Source: an uncultured bacterium | GTDB lineage: Bacteria; Verrucomicrobiota; Kiritimatiellia; CAIKKV01; CAIJXV01 | Assembly (NCBI GenBank): GCA_903824675.1 | Contig: CAIJXV010000066.1 | Coordinates: 1-64,000, forward strand | DNA: 64,000 nucleotides | Direction of reading: 5' to 3' | In this document: piece by piece, positions 8,716-17,678 of the stretch | Position numbering within the stretch: the stretch's first letter is position 1 | Layout: every line of letters begins with the position of its first letter | The notes under the pieces: generated by a model | Seen by the model: the letters and a program-made list of their open reading frames with translations, nothing else | Database searches by the model: none | Told to the model about the DNA's origin: nothing | Position numbers and translations under genes: made by a program

Positions 8716-9564
8716 GTGTTTAGATTGGCAGATGTACAACTAGTGGATGGCACGCTCTGGCAGTGTTATGCGCCGGGTGAGTTGGCGATTCACGTCAATG
8801 ATTTATGCGTGGTGGATGACCGTCATGTCCTGGAATACGGCCGAATCACGAAACTGACCGAGGTGCGGCAGGATCATACGCCAAAGGGGACGATGCCGGT
8901 GGTTTTGCGGCGGGCGACTTTGCAGGACCAGTCCCGGGCACGTGAGAATGCGGCGGTGGTACGGACGGCACTCGACTCCTGCCGGCGGCGTGTTCTTGAG
9001 CTGAAATTGACGATGCGCATTATCCATGTCCGCTATAGCTTTGACCGGTCCGTTTTGACCCTGACCTTTACCGCCGAGGATCGGGTGGATTTCAGGGAAC
9101 TGGTGAAAGTGTTATCCGGTGATTTAAAGACGCGGGTGGAGATGGAGCAGATCGGGGTGCGGGATGCGGCGCGGTTTTCGTGTGGCATGGCCTCCTGTGG
9201 GCGGCCGATGTGCTGCGGCAGTTGGATTAAAAACTTTGAGGCGGTCGGAGTCAAGATGGCCAAGTTGCAGAAGCTGTCATTGAATCCGAATGCGATCAGC
9301 GGGATGTGCGGCCGGTTGAAATGTTGTTTACGGTTCGAGTATGATGCCTATCGCCAGATGACCCGGGAATTGCCCCGTGAAAAATCGCGGGTCCAGAGTC
9401 CGGAGGGGCCGGGGATCGTGTTGGAGACCTGTCCGCTCAAGCACACGGTCAGGGTGGGGTTGGCCGATCACCGGGTTTTGGAATTTGATGCTGACGAGAT
9501 CAAAGAGTTGTCCGCGCCCCCGCCGGGCCCGGATTCCGCCGAAGAGGACGAGGTGACGGAATGA
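8716..9564 (+). CDS. PSP1 domain protein (RicT-like)
   Basis: The 282-residue protein contains the PSP1 core with its cysteine clusters: SCGMASCGRPMCCGSWIKNF (about 154-173) and, after LSLNPNAISG, MCGRLKCCLRFE (about 196-207). In Bacillus subtilis, the homologue RicT (YaaT) forms a complex with RicA and RicF that binds Fe-S clusters through such cysteines and influences RNA maturation and phosphorelay. Those partners are not in this window, so only the family is claimed. The GTG start at 8716 follows GAGG at 8707-8710. The last four bases overlap the start of aroQ (ATGA), indicating coupled translation. The acidic tail (SAEEDEVTE) is variable in the family. Confidence 0.92.
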   Translation: MFRLADVQLVDGTLWQCYAPGELAIHVNDLCVVDDRHVLEYGRITKLTEVRQDHTPKGTMPVVLRRATLQDQSRARENAAVVRTALDSCRRRVLELKLTMRIIHVRYSFDRSVLTLTFTAEDRVDFRELVKVLSGDLKTRVEMEQIGVRDAARFSCGMASCGRPMCCGSWIKNFEAVGVKMAKLQKLSLNPNAISGMCGRLKCCLRFEYDAYRQMTRELPREKSRVQSPEGPGIVLETCPLKHTVRVGLADHRVLEFDADEIKELSAPPPGPDSAEEDEVTE

Positions 9565-10001
9565 AAATCCTGGTAGTGAATGGTCCGAATCTGGGACTGT
9601 TGGGTACTCGTGAGCCCCATTTATATGGGCGCGAGACGCTGTCTGAAGTGATGGCCCGCCTGCGCGAAGAAGGGGTTGCGCTGGGGGTGGATGTCGATAG
9701 CGTTCAATTCGATGGCGAAGGCGAGCTGGTGACAGCTGTGGGGCGGGCGCGCGGTCGGTACGATGGATTGGTGATCAATCCTGCGGCATTGACGCATACC
9801 AGCGTGTCCTTGCGGGATGCGATTCAGGCTTCGGGCCTGCCCTGTGTCGAGGTGCATTTGTCGAATACCCACGCCCGGGAGCCTTTCCGGCATGTCAGTC
9901 TGACGGCGCCGGCGTGTGTCGGGCAGATCATGGGATTTGGCGCCGGGAGTTACAGTCTGGGACTACGCGCATTGGTTGAATATCTGAAACGGAGTCCGTA
10001 A
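9561..10001 (+). CDS. aroQ: 3-dehydroquinate dehydratase, type II
   Basis: At 146 residues this has the usual dodecameric type II enzyme length. It converts 3-dehydroquinate to 3-dehydroshikimate in the shikimate pathway. Visible signature: VVNGPNLGLLGTREPHLYG (residues 5-23, with the catalytic tyrosine in LYG), NPAALTHTS (substrate loop), EVHLSNTHAREPFRH with the catalytic His and Arg, and GFGAGSYSLGLRAL. Two normally conserved stretches differ: the QSNxEGE loop reads FDGEGE, and NPGAYTHTS reads NPAALTHTS. The key Asn, Tyr, His, Glu and Arg positions are otherwise kept, so activity is expected. Shikimate kinase lies 11 kb away at 21486. Confidence 0.95.
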   Translation: MKILVVNGPNLGLLGTREPHLYGRETLSEVMARLREEGVALGVDVDSVQFDGEGELVTAVGRARGRYDGLVINPAALTHTSVSLRDAIQASGLPCVEVHLSNTHAREPFRHVSLTAPACVGQIMGFGAGSYSLGLRALVEYLKRSP

Positions 10002-10033
10002 CGGATGCGGCAAAAAACGGCGCTCGTGCGCGC

Positions 10034-10069
10034 CTACTACAAACGCAGTTTTACTTCAGTTTGTAGTAG
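10034..10069. repeat. REP-like palindrome between aroQ and the sugar kinase
   Basis: CTACTACAAAC (10034-10044) and GTTTGTAGTAG (10059-10069) form a perfect 11-bp stem around a 14-base loop; flanking GCGC/GCGCC bases extend it. No T-run follows, so it is not a typical terminator. It resembles repetitive extragenic palindromes that RAYT enzymes act on, but no second copy was found in this window. Confidence 0.5.
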
Positions 10070-10162
10070 CGCCGCGTGAGGCGCGTTCTGGTGAAGGACA
10101 GGGGCTGGGGATGCGCTCATAGAGCGCGGCATACAACAAGATGAATACCAAAGGGTTGGGAT

Positions 10163-11074
10163 ATGAAGAAACTGGATTTGGTAGTGGTAGGTTCGATCGG
10201 GATCGACACCATTGAAACACCCTGGTCGAAGCAGGAAGGCATTTTGGGGGGGTCGGTGAGCTATGCCTGTGCCGGGGCTTCGTTCTTTGCGGGCACCGGG
10301 ATGGTCGGCGTGGTCGGCGAAGACTTCCCTGCGCAAAATATTGACCTCTACCGGCGCTTTGGAATTGATATCGGAGGCTTGGAACATAAGCCCGGGAAAA
10401 CTTTTCGCTGGTCCGGAGTTTATTCCGAGGACATGAATCACCGTCAGACGCTGTTGACCGAACTGAATGTTTTTGCGGAGTTTTCGCCTAAATTGCCGGC
10501 GGAATACCGGCATGTTCCCTTTTTGTTTCTGGCGAACATTGCGCCCGCTTTGCAATTACACGTGTTATCGCAGATGAAATCCGTTCAATTCGTGGCGATG
10601 GACACGATGGATTTGTGGATTAATATCGCACGGGATCAGTTGCTTGAGGTGATTGCCGCGGTTAACCTGGTGACGCTGAATGAATCTGAAGCCCGGTTAT
10701 TGGCGTCGGAACACAATTTGATCAAGGCGGCGAAGAAGATTCGCGGGTGGGGGCCGACTTATGTTTTGATCAAAAAAGGCGAACATGGGGCGATGTTGTT
10801 CGGTCCGGACGGGATCGCATTAATTCCAGCCGTACCGTTGTCTGAAGTGATTGACCCCACGGGTGCCGGGGATGTCTTTGCCGGAGGACTGATGGGTTAT
10901 CTGGCCCGGCACCAGGAAGTGACGGCGCCGTTATTGAGGCACGCGATGGTGCGTGGCGCGGTCATGGCTTCCTTTGGCGTCGAGGCCTTCGGGTTAAATC
11001 AACTTCAACATCTGACCCACCCCGAAATTGAGCGGCGGGTGGCCGATTTTGAGCAGATGATCCGGATTGTTTAA
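10163..11074 (+). CDS. PfkB-family carbohydrate kinase
   Basis: The 303-residue protein follows the ribokinase fold: a VVVGSIGIDTIETP start strand, GGSVSYACAGASFFAG (about 29-44, the N-terminal PfkB signature with the Gly pair), GVVGEDFP, and DPTGAGDVFAGGLMGYL (231-247) containing the anion hole and catalytic base Asp237. Such enzymes phosphorylate a sugar or nucleoside hydroxyl using ATP; the substrate cannot be chosen from sequence. The ATG at 10163 has only a weak upstream site. It is convergent with the histidine kinase gene at 11101 and not clearly in an operon. Confidence 0.92.
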   Translation: MKKLDLVVVGSIGIDTIETPWSKQEGILGGSVSYACAGASFFAGTGMVGVVGEDFPAQNIDLYRRFGIDIGGLEHKPGKTFRWSGVYSEDMNHRQTLLTELNVFAEFSPKLPAEYRHVPFLFLANIAPALQLHVLSQMKSVQFVAMDTMDLWINIARDQLLEVIAAVNLVTLNESEARLLASEHNLIKAAKKIRGWGPTYVLIKKGEHGAMLFGPDGIALIPAVPLSEVIDPTGAGDVFAGGLMGYLARHQEVTAPLLRHAMVRGAVMASFGVEAFGLNQLQHLTHPEIERRVADFEQMIRIV

Positions 11075-11100
11075 TGTAGCCGCCTCCGCATGGGCAGCTT

Positions 11101-12837
11101 TTAATGCCTGCAATCTTGTTTGGCGTCGAGCATCTCTCGCAGTTTGCGGGCTAGTTGGGCGCGAGGGAACGGCTTTTGCAGGAAACACCAGTTTTTGCTG
11201 CCCAGTTCCGCATCGTCCATCACGGTGACCGTGTGCCCCGACATAAACACACACGGGAGCCCTTTGTGATTTACCCACAGTTTCTCGGCCAGTTGCCGTC
11301 CATTCATTCCTGGCATGGTCATGTCGGAGAGTAGTAAGTGAATATTATCTTCGTGTCGGGCTGCGACATCCAGGGCTTCAGCCGGCGTTGCCGCCGCCAA
11401 AACCAGGTATCCGAGCGTTTCCAGGCCCCGTCCGATGGTCATCAGGAGGGATGGCTCGTCTTCCACCAGGAGGATGGTCTCTCCGAGCCCGTGGGGTTCT
11501 TCGTCGGTACTGGCAAGGGGAAGCCGCCTGATGGCTTCTCTATCGACCCGGGGAAGGTGAATCGTGAAAGTTGTTCCACGGCCAAGTTCGCTGCTTGCGT
11601 TGATATAGCCGTTGTTCTGTCGGATGATGCCGTAGACGGTGGCTAAACCGAGGCCCGTTCCCTTGTTGATCTCCTTCGTGGTAAAGAATGGTTCAAATAT
11701 GCTCGACAGGACGTCATGGTCCATACCGCAACCGTTATCGCTAACGGACAGCATCACGTAATCCCCGGGAATGACTCCCTCGTGTCGATTGCAATAGTCC
11801 TGATCGAGTCGGCGATTGGCCGTTCGAATGCTGATTTCGTTGCTCTCGGCGTCCCGTGCGTTCAGACAGAGATTCGCCAGAATCTGGTCGATCTGTACCG
11901 GGTCGAGCTTGACCGGCCATAAATCCGGATCCGGCCGCCAAGCCATGTGAATATTTTCGCCAATCAGCCGGTGCAACAGCTTCAACATGTTGCTCACGAC
12001 ATCGTTCAGATCCAGAACCTTGGGGACAATGATTTGTTTGCGGGCGAAGGCCAGCAGTTGCCGGGTGAGGTCGACTGATCGCTGTGTGATTTTAGCGATT
12101 TCATCCAGATAGCTGCGGATGGGGTGCTCGGCAGGAAGTCCGTCCCGGCTCAGGTCGACATACCCCATGGTGGCCATGAGCATGTTGTTGAAATCGTGCG
12201 CTACGCCGCCAGCCAGGCGGCCCACCGCTTCCATCTTCTGTGCCTGAAGAAGTTGTCCTTCGAGTTTGGCTTGCTCGGACTCGGCCTGTTTTCGCTCAGA
12301 AATGTCGGCCAGGGCCACGCGGAGCGTCTCCGCATCATCTGGATCCTGATCCAGACTGGCAATCAGTCCCGCCCAAAAGTGCGAACCATCGCTTCGCATC
12401 ATCTGCAACTCACAGGGCGGCGGCAGGGAGGTCAGTACCCCCTGGGTCTCCAGCAGTCGCTTGCGCCAAAGGTAAAAGGCGTCCTGATGGTCCCGGGAGA
12501 TGAAGCGGGATAACGGTTGCAGGGTCAGGCTGGACCGGTTTGCACCCAGAAGAGAGGCTAGGACGAGATTGGATTCCCGGATCAGTCCTTTTCCCGAGAG
12601 GGTGCAATAACCCACCGGCGCGCGATCGTAGAGGTCAAAATACCGTGCGCGTGATTCCGCGAGTTCCAGATGAGCCTGGCGCAGTTCCTCGTTCTGCATC
12701 TCCAGTTCGATCTGGTGTACGCGCAGTTCGTGGAGGATGCGCTCGGTGTCCTCGGAGCCGGTCGACGGTGCCATAGACGACTGTGCCGCGAGCTTTTTCT
12801 CCGCATGCTGCCGAATGCGGGTGGATTGATCGTTCAT
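11101..12837 (-). CDS. Hybrid sensor histidine kinase with PAS and receiver domains
   Basis: The 578-residue soluble kinase has a short coiled N-terminus, a PAS domain (about 60-185, with YFDLYDRAPVGYCTL and ISERKQ at its end), a HisKA dimerisation domain with VGRLAGGVAHDFNNML (phospho-acceptor His214), and an HATPase domain with the N box (LANLCLNARDAE), G1 (VSDNGCGMD) and G2 (GTGLGLATVYGI) motifs. A C-terminal receiver follows, ILLVEDEP at its start and LLLSDMTMPGMNG holding the phospho-acceptor Asp. No transmembrane segment is present. It lies 11 bases downstream of the CheB-CheR-PAS gene, which lacks a kinase domain. The pair probably forms one signalling unit; the signal and output are unknown. 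Confidence 0.92.
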   Translation of the reverse strand: MNDQSTRIRQHAEKKLAAQSSMAPSTGSEDTERILHELRVHQIELEMQNEELRQAHLELAESRARYFDLYDRAPVGYCTLSGKGLIRESNLVLASLLGANRSSLTLQPLSRFISRDHQDAFYLWRKRLLETQGVLTSLPPPCELQMMRSDGSHFWAGLIASLDQDPDDAETLRVALADISERKQAESEQAKLEGQLLQAQKMEAVGRLAGGVAHDFNNMLMATMGYVDLSRDGLPAEHPIRSYLDEIAKITQRSVDLTRQLLAFARKQIIVPKVLDLNDVVSNMLKLLHRLIGENIHMAWRPDPDLWPVKLDPVQIDQILANLCLNARDAESNEISIRTANRRLDQDYCNRHEGVIPGDYVMLSVSDNGCGMDHDVLSSIFEPFFTTKEINKGTGLGLATVYGIIRQNNGYINASSELGRGTTFTIHLPRVDREAIRRLPLASTDEEPHGLGETILLVEDEPSLLMTIGRGLETLGYLVLAAATPAEALDVAARHEDNIHLLLSDMTMPGMNGRQLAEKLWVNHKGLPCVFMSGHTVTVMDDAELGSKNWCFLQKPFPRAQLARKLREMLDAKQDCRH

Positions 12838-12848
12838 TATGACCTTTA

Positions 12849-15800
12849 TCAGCCTTTCGAATCCTCTATCTTCCGCTCTGTGGTCGCGATGGCATACATC
12901 GTCCCGTCCTTATTGACCAAGGCGGTGGAAATAATCGAGACGTCCACGATTGCGCCGCCCTTGGCAATCCGTTGTGTGCGATACGGCGCCAGAATTCCTG
13001 GCCGGCTCAACTGGATCAGAGTGGCCAACGCGCTGTCCTGGGACTCCTCGGGAATGCGATCGCGGACGTTCATTGTCAGCGCCTCTGCCTCGCTCCAACC
13101 ATACAGCCGCTCTGCACCGGGATTCCAGGCGATGATGTGCCCTTCCAGATCCTGTACGGTGAGGGCATCGTGCGCATCGCGCACGACCACCGCCAGGCGG
13201 AGCAGGTCATTAGCCTTGCGCAGCGTCTCACGCGCCTTCACGATTTCGGTGATGTCAATAAAGCTGATCACGGCGCCCTCGATCACATTGGTGAGGGTGC
13301 GATACGGTTGAATCCGCAGGGTATGCCACTTGCCCGTCGTGGTCTGAACCTCCCTCTCTTTGAGGACCAAGGTGTCCAGCACCGCCTGTGTGTCGGCTAC
13401 CAGCCGGTCGTAGCCGACCAAATTGGCAACGATGTGAGATACCGATCGGCCCACATCGGACGGGATCAGGTTGATGATTTCGTGCGCGGCCGGAGTAAAA
13501 CGCAGGATGCGCAGTTGATGATCCACAAAGACGGTGGCGATCCCGGTGCCGGACAACAGGTTGTTCATGTCGTTATTGGCCCGCGTCAAATCCGTCATCT
13601 TGGTTTGCAGTTCGGTGTTAACCGTAGAGAGTTCTTCGTTGACCGATTGCAGTTCCTCTTTGGACGTTTCCAGTTCCTCGTTGGTGGATTGCATTTCCTC
13701 GTTAACGGACTGCAATTCCTCGTTGGACGATTTAAGCTCTTCGGTGGAGCTCTGCATTTCCTCCAACACGCTCTGGATGTATTCTGTCTTGGTGCGCAAT
13801 TCCTGTTCGAGTGCTGCAATGCGGGCGTCTCGGGTGGGATTTGTGAAGCCACCGGAGTCATCCGCGGCCGGGGCCGCGCCGGCCTCTTCCGCGGTGGCAC
13901 GGTTCAGGGTGACCGCCGCTTCTTCCAGAATGACCAGATACCAGGGATTGGCCGGCGATGTTTCTGAACCCGTCGAGACCGGACAAACGGTGAGATTGAC
14001 CGTGGTAAAGTGGCCGTTGGTTTTGACGTGCAGTCCCGGGTGGCACACCTTCTCTTGGATTTCGGCGACTTTATACAGGGCCATGGTCAGCGGGTCTCGC
14101 AATCCCTCCCTGGCCATTTTTAGAATATTGTTGATGGCCGCCTCTCCTGGCGCCGGTTCTAGAAACATGCCGGTGCGGCCATGGAGATAAAGAATGTCAC
14201 CCTGCCGGTTGACTAACGCACCCGCCGCGAACACCTGCTGTAAAAGCGCTTGTTCGGTCAACTCTTGCAGATGGGGTTTTATGGCGGATAACGATTTCCC
14301 GGCGGGTTGCCTGGGAATCGCCACATCGATCGCCGCTATGAGCGGAACAAACGGAGGCATGACTGCGGGATGTCTGCCGATAAAATCATCTTTGCGTTGA
14401 TAGATCTTGTGTTTGATGTCCAGGGCGGAAAAGAGATGGGCAAAATCGCCCGTTGATTCGGACGTGCCCAGGAAGAGTGTGCCACCCGTATTCAGCGCGT
14501 AATGGAATATCGGCATGAGCTTCTTCTGCAAAGTGCTGTTCATATAGATCATGACGTTGCGGCAGCTGATCAGGTCGAGTTTCGAGAACGGCGGGTCTTT
14601 GGCCAAGTCCTGCTCGGAAAAAATCAGCATATCGCGGAGACTTTTTTGTATGCGATAGGTAGCGCCGCCGGGTTCGAGGGTGAAAAAGCGGGCCAGTCGT
14701 TCGGCGGAGATGTCGGCCGCAATGCTGGCTGGATATATGCCGGCGCGGGCGATGGCAATCGCCTGGTTGTCAATGTCGGTGGCGAAGACCTGAAACGCGA
14801 GACTTTGGTTTCGTGCCTCGGCGGCCTCTATCAGCAGGATGGCCAGTGAATAGGCTTCTTCGCCGGTTGAGCAGCCTGCCGACCAGGCGCGGATCACGCC
14901 CCGATTGTTCTTGTTGGCTAAAATTTGGGGAACAACGGTTTGTTCCAATAGCCGGAAGGCCTCTGGGTCGCGGAAAAACCGGGTCACGCCGATCAGCAGG
15001 TCGCGGAAGAGCGCATTCACCTCGTCCGGCGACTGTTTCAGATGCGTGATATAATTGGCTATCGTTGCGATCTGATGAACCGCCATTCGCCGCTCAATAC
15101 GCCGGTGGAGGGTGTTGGGCTTGTATTTGGAAAAGTCGTGACCGGTCTGGATTCGCAACAAGACGAAGATCTTTTTTATCATGGTTTCAGGCATGGCATT
15201 CGAGCCGCTGCCGATCTGGTAGGTTTGGCCGGAGGCGTGGGCGACATAGGCGAGGAGTCGGGCGGGCATCTGTGCCGGCGGAAGCTCGTAGTCAATCAGC
15301 CCGGTGGCGATGGCGCTGGACGGCATGCCGGCGTATTCGGCGGATTCAGGTTTCTGGACCATGACTAGTCCGCCCTCGCTCTTGATGGCCCGTATTCCCG
15401 CAGAACCGTCGCTGCCGGTGCCGGAGAGCACGATGCCGATGGCCCGCTCGTGCTGATCTTCAGCCAGAGATTGAAAGAGGAAGTCGATCGGCAGACGCAG
15501 ACCGCGCGGCGCACTCGGTTCCAACAGTTGAAGCTGTCTGTTGATCAGCGCCATATCGCGGTTGGGCGGAATGATGTAGACGCGGTTGGGCTGAACCAAC
15601 ATTCCGTCCTCAACCTCGATGACCGGCAACCGGGTAAAACGCCGGACGAGCTCGGTGAGGATGCTTTTGTGGGTTGGATCCAGATGCTGAACCAGGATAA
15701 AGGCCATGCCGGGGCCCACGGTGTTGTCTGGAATGCCGGAAAAGAACTCCTCGAAAGCGGCCAAACCGCCAGCGGAGGCGCCGATTCCCACAATGGGGAA

Positions 15801-15902
15801 GCCGGCATCGGGAAGCGGGGTCACGTTCGATTCCACCAAGGGAGTTAACGCGGGTGCAGAGGACGGCGTTGTTTTTTTTCGTTTTGGGGCTGGCTGATGC
15901 AT
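12849..15902 (-). CDS. CheB-CheR-PAS fusion protein
   Basis: The 1017-residue protein joins three parts. Residues about 35-220 form a CheB methylesterase with VGIGASAGGLAAF (Ser43), VQHLDPTHKS (His73) and GTGSDGSAGI (Asp165), the expected catalytic triad. Residues about 235-500 form a CheR methyltransferase with AWSAGCSTGEEAYSLAI (SAM binding) and DLISCRNVMIYM. A heptad coiled coil at about 690-770, rich in ELQSxNEE repeats, leads into two PAS domains. There is no histidine kinase domain, unlike some longer relatives; the kinase encoded just downstream may supply it. No chemoreceptor genes are nearby, so control of a non-chemotaxis pathway is as likely as chemotaxis. Confidence 0.93.
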   Translation of the reverse strand: MHQPAPKRKKTTPSSAPALTPLVESNVTPLPDAGFPIVGIGASAGGLAAFEEFFSGIPDNTVGPGMAFILVQHLDPTHKSILTELVRRFTRLPVIEVEDGMLVQPNRVYIIPPNRDMALINRQLQLLEPSAPRGLRLPIDFLFQSLAEDQHERAIGIVLSGTGSDGSAGIRAIKSEGGLVMVQKPESAEYAGMPSSAIATGLIDYELPPAQMPARLLAYVAHASGQTYQIGSGSNAMPETMIKKIFVLLRIQTGHDFSKYKPNTLHRRIERRMAVHQIATIANYITHLKQSPDEVNALFRDLLIGVTRFFRDPEAFRLLEQTVVPQILANKNNRGVIRAWSAGCSTGEEAYSLAILLIEAAEARNQSLAFQVFATDIDNQAIAIARAGIYPASIAADISAERLARFFTLEPGGATYRIQKSLRDMLIFSEQDLAKDPPFSKLDLISCRNVMIYMNSTLQKKLMPIFHYALNTGGTLFLGTSESTGDFAHLFSALDIKHKIYQRKDDFIGRHPAVMPPFVPLIAAIDVAIPRQPAGKSLSAIKPHLQELTEQALLQQVFAAGALVNRQGDILYLHGRTGMFLEPAPGEAAINNILKMAREGLRDPLTMALYKVAEIQEKVCHPGLHVKTNGHFTTVNLTVCPVSTGSETSPANPWYLVILEEAAVTLNRATAEEAGAAPAADDSGGFTNPTRDARIAALEQELRTKTEYIQSVLEEMQSSTEELKSSNEELQSVNEEMQSTNEELETSKEELQSVNEELSTVNTELQTKMTDLTRANNDMNNLLSGTGIATVFVDHQLRILRFTPAAHEIINLIPSDVGRSVSHIVANLVGYDRLVADTQAVLDTLVLKEREVQTTTGKWHTLRIQPYRTLTNVIEGAVISFIDITEIVKARETLRKANDLLRLAVVVRDAHDALTVQDLEGHIIAWNPGAERLYGWSEAEALTMNVRDRIPEESQDSALATLIQLSRPGILAPYRTQRIAKGGAIVDVSIISTALVNKDGTMYAIATTERKIEDSKG

Positions 15903-15914
15903 AACTTATGGAAG

Positions 15915-15943
15915 TTTATACCATAAAGGGATTAAGGGAGCAA
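15915..15943 (-). promoter_or_regulatory. Predicted sigma-70 promoter for the CheB-CheR / kinase operon
   Basis: On the minus strand TTGCTC (15938-15943), a 17-base spacer and TATAAA (15915-15920) precede the gene. The -10 box is only 12 bases from the ATG at 15902 and no Shine-Dalgarno is visible, so the transcript may be nearly leaderless, or the true start may be a later codon. The remaining bases up to 16128 show nothing further. Confidence 0.4.
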
Positions 15944-16128
15944 TGGCAAAGAAGAGACAAACCAACATTTTTTGCGCCGAGTCGTCGAGGTCACGTAGGA
16001 TCGAGGCAGAAAAGAAGGCCGCGCGACGGATCCCGCATCCCGGCGGGACTCATTGCAGGACGATCGGGATCTTTGCGAACTTATAAAAGGGAGAACAAAG
16101 CACCTGCCGTCTAAACCCCTGTCTCCAC

Positions 16129-16668
16129 CTATTTCACCAGTCGTAAGATTTCTTTAAAAGCTGGATGTTCTGCCGTTCCCAGAAGTTCAAAGAGCACGCT
16201 TTCCACGCAGGTGATGACCGCCGGGGCAGACTTGATCTGATCCAGGCCAATCGCTTTGTCCGCCGGTAGTCGGGAGGAGACCGCGTCTGCGACGACCTCG
16301 ACCGCGTATCCGGCCGACACGAGGTCAGCGGCGGTCTGGGCGATGCAGACGTGCGTCTCAATTCCGGCCAGCAGAACGCGGTCCCGTCCCAAAGCCTTGA
16401 GCGCCGCCGCCCAGGCCGGGTCGCGCCAGCAACTGAAGGTCATTTTAGGGTGGGGCGCCAGGTCGGGGAGAACCTCCCTGAGTTCCGGGATGGTCGGTCC
16501 CATGCGTTCGGGATTCTGCTCGGCGAGGAGGATGGGAAGCCCGAGGATTTGACATCCCCGGGCCAGTTGGACCAGTCGCCGGATCAGATCCTCGCGGCGG
16601 TCCATGACCGCCGCGAGTTTGACCTGGATATCAACCAGGGCCAGGACCGTATTTTGGGGCGTGACCAT
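16129..16668 (-). CDS. Isochorismatase-family (cysteine) hydrolase
   Basis: Starting at the ATG at 16668, the protein has 179 residues. The frame is open further upstream, but that extension overlaps the preceding kinase gene. The catalytic triad of the superfamily is visible: Asp13 (ALVDIQVKL), Lys75 (HPKMTFSCW) and Cys108 (AGIETHVCIAQTA). It resembles the YcaC-type branch, whose members hydrolyse small amide or related substrates; the substrate here is unknown. It begins 14 bases after the BadF-type kinase gene and is probably co-transcribed with it. Confidence 0.9.
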   Translation of the reverse strand: MVTPQNTVLALVDIQVKLAAVMDRREDLIRRLVQLARGCQILGLPILLAEQNPERMGPTIPELREVLPDLAPHPKMTFSCWRDPAWAAALKALGRDRVLLAGIETHVCIAQTAADLVSAGYAVEVVADAVSSRLPADKAIGLDQIKSAPAVITCVESVLFELLGTAEHPAFKEILRLVK

Positions 16669-16682
16669 GGGGATTCCGGGGC

Positions 16683-17651
16683 TTAGCAACCGATTGACTT
16701 TTCGACATTGGCAATGACGGCGGGCGTCCACTTGACGCCGATTTCGTCGAGCGCGATGAGCGCGGCGCCGACGACCGGCTCAAAGCGCGGCATAACCAAT
16801 TGGGCTTTGGGGTGGTGGGCCTTCAGGGCCTTGCGGATCATCTTGAAATACATCTCTTTATTGCTGGTCATGAACGCATTGGCCGGCGCGGCAACCCGGT
16901 AGGCATCCTTGCCCATCTTGAGATTGTTGGCGCAGGTGGCCAGGAACCAAGCGATCTGATCGGCGCAATCCTTCATGATCTGACAGGCGACCTTGTCGCC
17001 CGCAGCCGCCGACTCGGTGACGAGTTTGGCCAGGCTGGCGAAGTCTTTGCGGAGATTCGGGCTGGTGTAGAGCGGCGTGCAGATGTCGCGCATATCTTTT
17101 TTGCCGAACATCTTGAGCAGACGGGTGACGATAATGGTCGGACGACCGCGCCCGTCCCAGGCCCAGAAGGCGGCATTGACGCCCCGGCGGGCCATGTCAT
17201 AGGCGGACCCTTCGTCGCCGATGGGGCCCCAGCAACTGGTCATGCTGGTGGCGCCGCGGGCGTTGCGGCCCCAGCCGACGGAGCCGGTGCCGCAGATCAG
17301 GGAGAGGCCGACCTTTTCCACCAGACCGCCGACCATGGAACATTCGCCTTCTTTCCGATGGAGAATGCGCGCACAGCCGGTGAGTTTCCGGATCAGGGGG
17401 GCGACGGGGGCAGGATCGGGTTCCGTACCGACCACGACACACTCGATGTTGATCGATTTCAATCGAGCCTGGCGGGCGGCTGAGCGGATGGCATCGGTGA
17501 AGGACTTGTTGGCGATGGCCAGGGGGATGAAGTTGGTGTTACCGGATCCGCCGGTTCCGCGGCCCACGACCCGGCCGGTTTCATCCATGATCACACAGGC
17601 GGTCTTGGTGCCGCCGACATCGAATCCCATGACTAATTTTTGTTCAGGCAT
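16683..17651 (-). CDS. BadF/BadG/BcrA/BcrD-type ATPase, N-acetylglucosamine-kinase-like
   Basis: The 322-residue ASKHA-fold protein opens with MGFDVGGTKTACVIMDETG (phosphate 1 motif) and carries GTGSVGWGRNA (about 120-131) and WGPIGDEGSAYDMARRG, hallmarks of the BadF/BadG family branch that includes eukaryotic GlcNAc kinase. The expected reaction is ATP-dependent phosphorylation of an amino sugar in the cytoplasm. It sits between an aldose epimerase/toroid gene pair and an isochorismatase-like gene on the same strand, which fits a sugar catabolism cluster. The benzoyl-CoA reductase activators of the same family have iron-sulfur cysteines and partner subunits; neither is seen here. Confidence 0.88.
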   Translation of the reverse strand: MPEQKLVMGFDVGGTKTACVIMDETGRVVGRGTGGSGNTNFIPLAIANKSFTDAIRSAARQARLKSINIECVVVGTEPDPAPVAPLIRKLTGCARILHRKEGECSMVGGLVEKVGLSLICGTGSVGWGRNARGATSMTSCWGPIGDEGSAYDMARRGVNAAFWAWDGRGRPTIIVTRLLKMFGKKDMRDICTPLYTSPNLRKDFASLAKLVTESAAAGDKVACQIMKDCADQIAWFLATCANNLKMGKDAYRVAAPANAFMTSNKEMYFKMIRKALKAHHPKAQLVMPRFEPVVGAALIALDEIGVKWTPAVIANVEKSIGC

Positions 17652-17678
17652 TACACGAACTCCCGTTAAGATTTTAAA

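Noticed and set aside
13640-13770. Tandem repeats looking like a CRISPR or microsatellite
   Set aside because: These are imperfect coding repeats of a coiled coil (ELQSxNEE), not a DNA-level array with spacers.
12972-13967. Plus-strand ORF antisense to the CheB-CheR-PAS gene, with repeated Leu/Phe patterns
   Set aside because: The repeats are the mirror image of the coiled-coil coding sequence on the minus strand.
15908-16114. Short plus-strand ORF divergent from the CheB-CheR gene
   Set aside because: Basic low-complexity product and no ribosome site; the space is better explained by a promoter.
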